DNA of 64,000 nt. Origin: Cryptomeria japonica. Its lineage: Eukaryota; Streptophyta; Pinopsida; Cupressales; Cupressaceae. The notes under the pieces are model-generated. The model had not been told where the DNA came from, did no database searches, and worked only from the letters and a program-made list of their open reading frames with translations. Below, one piece after another: positions 53,601 through 61,479 of the stretch; within the stretch, counting starts at the first letter, position 1, and each line of letters starts with the position of its first letter. The stretch is taken from positions 688,766,083 to 688,830,082 of the forward strand of contig NC_081412.1 of the NCBI RefSeq assembly GCF_030272615.1. Direction: 5' to 3'. The translations under genes and the position numbers were made by a program.

Positions 53601-54006
53601 TGTCTTGTATAGAAGTAGCCATGATGTTTGATGTAAAGGTAGGTATACTAGCAATAGGAGTTGTCAAAGGAATAGAATGATTGACTTGAGTAGGAGGTTG
53701 TGTATAACCCAAATTTTCAGCACAACTCTTCATAGGCACCACATTTGAACCCACAATGTGTGCAATACCACGCAAAATATCAATTCCATTCTTATCACTT
53801 TGAAGCATATGTTTTAGACCCTCAATTAAAGGAAGAGCTTGACTATCGGGATACTCATGAGACATCCATTGGTGAAAATCATCAAATTGGTTATCCAATT
53901 TCGAAAGTTGTTCTACAAAAACCTCATGGAGAGCTTCTTCATCATTAGGAGGATTAGAGGAATTACCCATGTCCTCGTTAAAAAGGCTATTCAAATTAGG
54001 TTCCAT
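50671..54006 (-). CDS. Element E gag/protease-like polyprotein, 1111 aa, intact
   Basis: One uninterrupted frame from ATG 54006. Residues 1-100 are helical and acidic; 100-260 are a low-complexity Ser/Pro/Asn/Met stretch. Residues about 285-450 are a Ty3-type gag domain (LYNGKGDPLTHVKTFQTICT, KALQWYCSLPSYSITSFEQL, ANAFIQQF, VTDFIGRYKHLYAQISFPVP). A zinc-knuckle variant C-x2-H-x4-H-x4-C (CQFHRQPGHDTEKC) follows near 555. About 655-790 is a retroviral-protease-like fold (RGVLIDPSCMVNVITEEFLF ... RVKLGYPWLSSMKAIASPIH) in which the active-site triad reads Asp-Pro-Ser rather than Asp-Ser/Thr-Gly, so catalysis is doubtful. The last 250 residues are Pro-rich with a basic run (TKTRRNRYARECRRKRHLRA) that could enter the nucleus or bind RNA. 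No polymerase domains. Particle-forming role inferred from gag. Confidence 0.9.
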   Translation of the reverse strand: MEPNLNSLFNEDMGNSSNPPNDEEALHEVFVEQLSKLDNQFDDFHQWMSHEYPDSQALPLIEGLKHMLQSDKNGIDILRGIAHIVGSNVVPMKSCAENLGYTQPPTQVNHSIPLTTPIASIPTFTSNIMATSIQDIPPMITSHGGNPSSSINPLPSFNPTSSFIPPMSVPITSSQMNMTQGGNSFNHSIPPCSVPLVQSSPMTNYHRVPPPYSLPSFNNITPPSQSNTSNMNFSTEATINNLAQTVSSLQQQIASMNQSKFSVPTFDIASPLSLDIVRAIPPKHVEIPHLELYNGKGDPLTHVKTFQTICTDFAYDQRLLAKLFTRTLRDKALQWYCSLPSYSITSFEQLANAFIQQFQNNISPKVTLIDLMHCKQGVKEKVTDFIGRYKHLYAQISFPVPDNDIQRIFISNLQKDIREKLLFSKFTSFQQLCATLHNYQLTVSQMEQANPMTPGDKGDSSQQPFGKFKPNRESIKFNEHIINNNVNAASGVSPISKFFKKERKFTPLNESLHSIMNKLLEQNVLTLPPIRKIDPAKITSPYFDNKSFCQFHRQPGHDTEKCFALKGKIQDLIDNNTISVSRVNDKGNTSVAPPNQNLQIFTDPLPSHTSNAIDTTDSSVSPDDLVSMTPNVINFVEQQKIPKEPSITFESSETIRAPDGPLYIVAKVKNTPCRGVLIDPSCMVNVITEEFLFTLQLNQVIYDETNVVVKLFDAFSSPAIGSITLPIEVHNKSLEVDFAIIPSSEQFRVKLGYPWLSSMKAIASPIHKCLKFPHNGEVVTVNHNLFKPAERTSSVPIDYFWPKQFQSLPPRSDHLFKSYQKWKTDMILSLSEPRTPKLDIPIILEKEVLPLKDKTNVFPQEDSQPIPMDVTMPISNKPPKSRPIPPRHDGLGLLPKPNIPPLYGAVPPPSFYREKRPSSSPIIQPKRPQPKHPSDKDENIPPPQSSQLPTKTRRNRYARECRRKRHLRAQAAASQTLQSPKTPSTSIIPFSPQPDIEPKSPKHKMHNGLDPVRVKDPIFINLDDDIDENVTPLASDSEYELVDVDNHLSNEFSKALILAPRQEQCGSEHEHSPCLDLVIAPSAVLDVPPLACSLPSRNIDQQDRGVDDVLD

Positions 54007-55257
54007 CTCCTCAGTAGTTAAACCTTAGAAAGACTCAATTCTACAGCTTCGTCTAACGGGAATAGTGTAAGTAGGGCTTATTGTTGTAAAACTCATGCAC
54101 TAGAAAGAGAGAGAAGATTTTGAATTTAGAGGTAGCAATTTTTAGTAAAATCAACCAATCTTCTGGATTTAAGCTGTTAAATATAATCACAACAGTCTCC
54201 CGAAATTTCAAAAAAAATGTCCGGGACCGTGGCGCCCGGAGTGCAACACGGTCCTTGCAACTTTTTTCGAAATTTGCAGGGATGAAAGGTATGATGATTT
54301 TAGAGCTAATCTGAAAAAATTGAGTGATTTTACGATCTGTAGATAGGCCAAATTAAAGTTGCAAATTCAAAATTGAACCCTATCAAGATTGTCGAAAAAT
54401 GCAAAATTTGAATTTTGAAAAAAAGAGAGGGAAACTGAAATTTTGAATTTTATGATTTTAGAGGGAATGTCAAGAGCAATGCAAATTTTGAAATTTGAAA
54501 ATTGACTCAATTTCACGCAAAATTCAATTTTGAAAGCGGAAATCGAAGTTGTTGTAATTAAGCACTTAATTTCAAAAGTCACAAAATGCAAGAATTTGAA
54601 TAAAGCACTGAAATTTTGAATGAATGCAAACACAATTTTCAGATTTAGGACAGTAAGAACATAATTTTGACACAAAATTTCAATTTCAATGATTTTTGAA
54701 TGATTAGGAGCCTTAATCCAAGCAATCACAAGACCAACTTTGACTGTAATTTTGAAGGTGTTAAAATTGATAAAATCAGCCAAAATTCTGGATTTTAGCA
54801 GGAAAATACAGCAAGATCTTGCTCCCGAAATTTCGGAAAAAATGTCGGGGACGATGGCGCTCGGAGTGCAACACGGTCCTCGCAACTTTTTTCCAAATTT
54901 TCAGGGATGAAAGATATTGTGATTTTATTGCAGAATCCAAAGTTACAGCTGATTTGGAGATGTTTTGATCGGTCAAATTGTCGGACAAAGGTTGAATTAA
55001 GAGGGTTTCAAAAATTAGGGTTTTGACATTTAACCACTTAATTTTCAAAATTAAAGCACAGATATGAATTGAAAATTTGTAATAGAAGGGCAGATCTGAA
55101 ACAAACATCAACAACTAAGCATTTCACAAGTTTAATTACTAAAAAGAAATTTTAGGGTTTTTATACAATCACCTCTAAAATTTTGCAAAAGATCAAACAT
55201 GGAAATGTAATCAATTTTTTTTTTTTCAGATCTAAGCATGAAAAATCAGAAAGGATG
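54007..55257 (-). other. Element E 5' leader
   Basis: 1.25 kb between primer binding site and ORF, rich in AAATTTT/TTTTGAA words. It contains two copies of a ~100-bp block (54790-54910 and 54195-54310) that starts AAATTTC..AAAAAATGTC, passes through a GC-rich GGCGCYCGG core and ends CAGGGATGAAAG. The 54224-54254 copy forms a perfect 8-bp-stem hairpin. A 172-codon frame at 54367-54885 has no family features and is probably chance. Confidence 0.6.
54224..54254 (-). other. GC-rich hairpin in element E leader
   Basis: Plus strand GGACCGTG and CACGGTCC flank a 15-base loop (GCGCCCGGAGTGCAA). Related positions occur at 54849-54879 and 59246-59279 with different stem bases. Confidence 0.7.
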
Positions 55258-55275
55258 TTCACGTTGGGTTCACCA
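55258..55275 (-). other. Element E primer binding site
   Basis: Minus strand TGGTGAACCCAACGTGAA, starting with TGG three bases after the 5' LTR end. Confidence 0.75.
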
Positions 55276-55278
55276 AAA

Positions 55279-56478
55279 TGTAAAGCGGAAAATCGCGATC
55301 GAACCCTAGTTGTTCTCCCCTCTTCCAACTCCGAGGAGAGAGAAGGGAGGTTTGCTAGGATTCAATGGTTTTCACTTAGGGGATAGACTTTACATTCAAA
55401 AGAGGGGTTGAAACCCACAAGATCCAATCCCACACAATGCAAGATTGGATGCTAAATGAATTTCAAGGGTTAGGAAAGCAAGGCTACCCTCTTTTGTAAA
55501 GAATGTTGTTAAGGAAATTAAGCTAAGAATACATAGAAAGTCATAAAGATTCGCTTATAAACTGAGTTCGGGTTATAGGATGAAGCTGCGGACCTGGAAT
55601 TAGCAGTAGAATGTCGATACGGCGCTGTCCTGTAAATTTGAGCAAAAGTTGTCAGGACGATGGCGCCCGGCACCACGATCCTCCGAAAAATCCGTCAAAC
55701 GAAGGGGGATCGGTTCGTCTCTGCACAAGGATTCCAGATCTTCAATTTCAGCCGCGTACCTGCAACCTACACACAGAAAAGCGAAGACGATTGGGGGGTT
55801 AGGGATTAGGGGTTTGCCTTTAGGTCAAACCCGGTTTTGGAATTAACCAAGAAATGAGCAAGAGCTGTAAATGTAAATGACTGTAAAACAAGTACTAATA
55901 CCTTGTTCTAAGGATGTTTGTATCCTTATGTGCGAAGGTATAGATGTTGTATGTTGTATGTTGTAGCATGTAGTATGTGATCTCCTCTTCAATGGTTGAA
56001 TCCTTGACTTGAATGCAACACTTAGCCTTGAATGGAGACTTGAAATGATCAATTGCTTGAAAGAATGCTTGAATGCTTGAATGCTTGAGTATAATTTTCA
56101 CGCTTTGTACACATATCCTCTTCATCCCAAATGAGAGAGAAAAATGTAGTTTATATACTTGTCAATTAGGGCTGATAGACTGATTTTCCCGACCTTAGGC
56201 CGACCAGGAAATGTAATTTCCAAATTGCAAAAAAAAAGACCCGAGCCCCTTAGGAGACCGGGCCCAAAATAGGACCCAGGGACCAGGGCGCTGGGCGCTC
56301 TGGTCCCACCTCCCGGGACAGCAGGGTGCAAGGAGGTTCAGGCCAGGGTGCTTGAAAAATGCAGTTTTCAGTGTCGTGAGCAAGTTTTGGGGTCTCCATT
56401 CAGGTTGCGTGTTGCGTCGCCATCGTGAAGACCGAAATGCAGTCGAAATTGCAAGTGTCGCAATTTTAGGATGCTACA
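55279..56478 (-). repeat. Element E 5' LTR
   Basis: Near-identical to 48731-49931. TATA box (TATATAAA, minus) at 56150-56157; transcription would run toward 55279. Confidence 0.93.
56150..56157 (-). promoter_or_regulatory. TATA box of element E 5' LTR
   Basis: Minus strand TATATAAA in GACAAGTATATAAACTAC, followed by a pyrimidine-rich TTTTTCTCTCTC. Confidence 0.75.
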
Positions 56479-56734
56479 TATATATATGTATATACATATA
56501 TATACATACATATTTGTATGCATATGTATATATACATGCATACATGTATACATATATATATGTACATGTATATATATATATATATATATGTACATGTATA
56601 TATATATATATATATGTACATGTATATATATATATATATATGTACATGTATATATATATATATATGTACATGTATATATATATATATATACATGCACACG
56701 CATACACACATATATATAGATACATGTACATATA

Positions 56735-56770
<36 letters not shown>

Positions 56771-56872
56771 CATACATACATGCATATATATATATACACA
56801 CATACATATATACATATATACATACATACATACATACATACATACATACATACATACACACACACGTATATA
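56479..56872. repeat. (TA)n/(CATA)n microsatellite, right part
   Basis: TATATA, TACATG and CATACATA words; begins with TATAT, the second target-site copy of element E. Open frames here are Tyr/Ile/His repeats and not genes. Confidence 0.92.
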
Positions 56873-56955
56873 ATTACAAAATAAACATTCACAGATCTAA
56901 GCTTGGACACAAATAATTGAGAATTTCATAATACCATAAGAAGATATAAACTTAT

Positions 56956-57012
<57 letters not shown>

Positions 57013-57026
57013 TATATATATATATA
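56956..57026. repeat. (CA)n followed by (TA)n microsatellite
   Basis: About 27 CA units then GATATATATATATATAC. Confidence 0.95.
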
Positions 57027-58281
57027 CAAAAAATTTACTTTACAACTAACGTTTAAATGAACATGCGCGTATCTAACTATATATTTATATATGTAGATCT
57101 GAAATCAGAGAACTGGAAATGCATCGCCACTGTTTTAAGGAGAACACTGCCAACAAAGAGGTATCATCTCAGACGTGGGTCGACATTCCTTCAAAAATTT
57201 CATTAAGATTGGGAGGTCAACAATGTTATACAATAGTAGTAAAAAAAAAGGTAAATCGATAACAAGGATATGGTTTAGCTTGACTAGGCATGTCGTGATT
57301 CAAGAAACACACAACAACATTAAAGGGCAACTCAGAATAGCTGATAATCTTAACAATGATAGTGGTAAAAAAGAAATCCAGTTAACATGCCGATGTGCAT
57401 TCGACTACAAAAAGGAAATTACATCTTAGAACATAAGACAAAATGATACAAGCAGATTGAAGCATGTAAAATATGGGTTCAAAATCAAATTACTGATCCA
57501 ATACTCAACCCCTATGAAAAAGGTTGACGCCACAATAAGCGTATAGAAAATAAAATCAGCTCAAGGAGTCAACTGAATATATCAATGTTATAAAGATATA
57601 AATTAGTCAAGCAATATAATGTGTCAATCTTAATCAGTAAAAAGAGTTACATACCGATTAATATAATCAGTAGGGAAGGATTTGCACAATCAAAAATTAA
57701 ACGAGAGAACCTTTTTCGGCCAAACATAGTAAAGAACTAGGTAAGGGACAACATACAAAGTGATCGATTTGGAACATAGTGTAGAACGTCATGGAGACAC
57801 CAAAGATGGGTCGGAAAGCTTAGTTTTACATTTGATTAAAAAGAAAAGAGTACCGATCCAAATGAAATCAGCAAACAAGGGAAGATATCGATTAGCAAGG
57901 AGTCGCCTTGATGGGTACCATAAGTTGAATTTCAAGGATGGTACTCAAGGGAGATTTGTCAATTACGTGATCAGGCACTACAATATAAGTCAAGGGTGAT
58001 GTTGAATTAAGATTGAAATTGTGTGGGGAAAAAAGTGACACTAAGCAAACATGCCCTAATCTCACTTTCAATCACACATTTGTGGAATACGAAAGAGCCT
58101 AGAGGTATCACACAATTGGCTACTTCTTTTTGTGGAAGAGAGAGCCACAGGCTACCTATTAGGATTTCTATTCCTTTGTTGCAATTGAAAGATAAAATGA
58201 TGCAAGTTCAATTCCTAACCCCAAAGTGCAAGTATGAACTAATAACAAGATTTGCAGAATTGAACTTAAATAATGGAAAGC
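57027..58281. other. Stretch without a supported gene
   Basis: Short plus-strand frames (57175-57429, 57760-57999, 58023-58286) are Lys-rich and show no family pattern. AT-rich, ordinary sequence; part of it could belong to the LTR that ends at 59643. Confidence 0.35.
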
Positions 58282-59643
58282 TGTAAACACAAGGACAAGA
58301 CAAGAATGTAAATGTGTACCTGGTGTTAAAATTTGAGTGGAAATGTTCGAGACGGGGGCGCGGGCGCCACTATCCTGATTCTGCACCTGAAACTGTTGTT
58401 TTGCAACCTAGAAAGCTGTCAGAAAGTTGCTGTCTGTTAGGAGGTCCAGGGCGCCCAGCGCCCCTGTCCTGGCAAGACCAGGGTGCCCCATGCCCCTGTC
58501 CTAGTCTTTTGCTCTGAAACTTGGTGTGAAGTTCTATCTCGGTCTGCTTCTTCCGGATCTGCAACTTGCGGCATCATCCGAATTCCAAAACCTGCACTTA
58601 TATCTGAAAAGGTGTGGTGGGGGGCTATATAGGGTTTTGCCTTAGTCAAACCCCCACTTTGGTGATTTCCACCTCCACGAATAGCCAAGTTGTATTGTAA
58701 AAGTAATGTGTGTGCAAACCTTTTGTGTGTGCAAGATCCTAAAATGAAAGTAAGCAAGCTAGAGCAACCTAGAAAGTAAACCCTAATTGCTTGTAAATGA
58801 TAATGTAAATGCTCTAAATCAAGATGCCAAGTGATCTAAAGCATGGATAAATGATATATTGGAGCTTATGCAAAGACATGAAAACAACACGAAATCATAC
58901 CCAACCCCCAAGGGAGGGGTACAAGCCAATCTTCAGTCGGTAATCTCATATTGTTCTTCAATGTCTTCCAAGCCCTAAATGGATGAATGGAATTGATAAA
59001 TGCTTGATGGATGGATGTTGAATGTTGTTGAAGTCTTCAAAGATCTGCTCTTTCGCTGCATAGAAGGTCCTTGAAACCCAAAATTCTAGATCCTTTCAAA
59101 TGAAGAAAGAGAGCCTTTATATATGAAACCCTAGGTCTTAATTTCAACTTTTGGCCGACCTAGAGATTGAATCTCCTGCCAATTTCTTGGGGTTAAGCTT
59201 TATTTTATGATTGGATCGTGCTCCTAAAATTTTGGGAAAAATGTCCGGGACCATGTGCACACCGGGCGCCATGGTCCCGACAACTTTTCACCAAATTTTT
59301 AGGGCCGTCGGATATGATGATTTTAGAGCGAATCCCGAAGTTACAGCTGATTTCGAGATGTTTTGACCCCCAAAATCAAGCCCCCAAGTTCAAAATAGGA
59401 CCTAATTAGGGTTTTTGATTAAATGATGTATTGGAGGAATAAAATGAAAGGGGCACACTTTAATGAAAGGGCCCAACTTTATGATATGGGAGATGATAAA
59501 ATAGGACCTTAGACCTAATTAATTTAATTAATTAAGTGCTAAAGGGGAAAAGCAATGCAAAATACAAAATGCGCCAAGGCGGGTGCTAAACTAGGTGTGA
59601 AATTGTACCACCCTAGCAAGTGCGTACAATTTACGATGCTACA
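58282..59643 (-). mobile_element. 3' LTR of element F (left limit uncertain)
   Basis: The right end GATGCTACA and the adjoining polypurine tract match element E exactly in layout, so this is the 3' LTR of a minus-strand element. The left end is placed at TGTAAACAC (58282), parallel to TGTAAAGCGG of element E, but no second copy is in the window to prove it. Shared blocks with element E include the GGGCGC hairpin (58443-58471, partly duplicated at 58481-58506) and a ~110-bp block at 59225-59365 matching the leader of E. Confidence 0.6.
59246..59279 (-). other. GC-rich hairpin in element F LTR
   Basis: Plus strand CGGGACCATG and CATGGTCCCG, ten perfect pairs, with a 14-base loop TGCACACCGGGCGC. 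Confidence 0.75.
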
Positions 59644-59658
59644 TTTAGCCCTCACTTT
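59644..59658 (-). other. Element F polypurine tract
   Basis: Minus strand AAAGTGAGGGCTAAA directly before the LTR end TGTAGCATC. Confidence 0.8.
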
Positions 59659-61479
59659 AGCGGTCATATGAACACTACGTGCATATGCAAGCTAAAGTAC
59701 AGAAAAGTAAACATTATTTGAAAAAGGATATATCCATAAGTTTGTCGAACGAAGCCCCCAGCGGCATCTGCAGTACACAGTTAGGAACCGCACCCTACAA
59801 AGCACATGTTAGATCACAAAATCACCTAATGCTTACTAAGGAAGGTGATGAAAATTCGAGGGTAGCTATATGCCCCCCCCTGTTTCGGCTTGCTAATTTT
59901 AGTGAGTTGAAATAGGGTATCATGTTTACCACTTCGAATTGTTAAAGAATATTGATGACAAATGCTCACAAGAAGATTTGATATGAGATCAAAAACTAAT
60001 GGAGAATCATTTGGTAAGAAAGAGGACTAAATCTCAATTCCAACACAACAAAGAGTGTGTGGATTTGAGAGTTCTCTAACACAAGATGAAGGATGTAAAT
60101 GGAAACAAAATGCAAAGAGAAGAAAAGAAAGGAAAAAGCATGAATACACACATTGGTGATCCATGAGAAGAATAATGAGAGAGAAAACATGGACTTCTCG
60201 CCCCTAGATCTTGTCTAGGTGATCCATGGGAAAAGGACATGGAAAACTAGCCCCTAGAGTCTGTCTAGGTGATCCATGTAAGGGAGGAGAGTGAGAAAGT
60301 CTAGCCTTATGCCGCTAGTTCCACTCAACCTCGTGCATGTGTGTGTAAGGGAGGTTAGAAGCACCTCATAGGAGTCTATGCCCGAGTATGCTACAACCTG
60401 TATATGTATAGTACAAAAGAATGACATCTCGCTCTAAGAGTCTGTGCTCTGGTTCCGAGAATAATCACCTTGCATAAAAGAAAAATGGAGACATCTCGCT
60501 CTAAGAGTCTGTGCTCTGGTTCCAATAATGACCCATTGCTCAAAAAGTGTAATGTTTATATCATAAGCAAAGTAGAACAAGGATACCTCCCTTCATCACA
60601 AAAGAAGATACCCCCAAAAATGCAACAATGTCATAGATCCAAGCAAGAGAGTTTTGCACTCTTTAAGCAAGGATAAGATAGTTGAAAAAGGGATATCTTG
60701 TAGTATGTGTAAAGGAGATCCTTAGAGGAGAAGAGATCTTTGTACAAAAGACACTTATCCCCGAGAGGAATTGTGTTAGACAAATATAACATCTTCTAGA
60801 ATAAGACAAAGAAGAGAATAAGAATGCAATACTTCCTTCTTTTGCGAGGTGAAAGTGATTCTTAATGAAGGATGACGCTCTTTTCAACCCAACTGGGAGA
60901 GTGAATTCATTGTGGATGTATTTTACCAAGTGCAAAAGAGGTTGTAGTCAAGGACTTACACCCCTTGTAAGAGAGAATCCTTGAACAAACAACAACAAAT
61001 GCATACAAGGAATAACATCAAGTAATAAAGTTCACACCATCCACGAAATAGGAAAAAGTGGATCCTTAGATAAAAATAAGGAAAGATCATTGTCTCCCAA
61101 GGATAAGGATAATGAGAAGGACTTACACAATCTTCTAGGGAGAGATCTAGACATAAGCAAAATGTACTACATACTCACATGAGTTCATGCAAGCAAGACA
61201 TTAGTGTATGTAAAATGCTCCTCACAAGAAGTGGGTAGGATATGAAAGAGAATACACATCTTCTCCCATATCTAGGAAAAGAGAATTCTAAAGCAAAGAT
61301 GATCAATATTTCCACACTATTACCCCATAGGAACAAGAGATAACATAGAAAAAATAGGCTATTATGTTGCTTCAAAAATATGATTGCACTTGAAATTGTA
61401 CCATCATGAATGACAATGAGCCCCCAGTAAATGAGCTACCAATGTCACATAATGATGAGCAACATAATAGCCATTAATG
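59659..61479 (-). other. Element F 3' untranslated region with local tandem duplications
   Basis: 1.8 kb with no supported ORF between ORF stop and polypurine tract. Two local duplications: a ~50-bp unit ending GTCTAGGTGATCCATG (60188-60281) and a 34-bp unit GACATCTCGCTCTAAGAGTC... at 60422-60457 and again about 60490-60523. Transcribed from the minus strand; reason for the repeats unknown. Confidence 0.6.

Larger units (their letters stand above)
48731..56478 (-). mobile_element. Young complete non-autonomous LTR retrotransposon coding gag/protease only (element E)
   Basis: 7748 bp, LTRs 48731-49931 and 55279-56478 (1201 and 1200 bp), target duplication TATAT (48726-48730 and 56479-56483), primer binding site next to the right LTR and polypurine tract next to the left LTR, so transcription is on the minus strand. 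The two LTRs differ at about 20-22 places, under 2 percent, nearly all transitions: the youngest insertion here. Internally there is one intact ORF and no reverse transcriptase, RNase H or integrase, so replication must depend on another element. This is the layout of the gag-only (TR-GAG-like) plant elements. Confidence 0.93.

Noticed and set aside
54367-54885. 172-codon frame in the element E leader
   Set aside because: Phe/Ile/Lys rich from AAATTTT words, no start context or family match.
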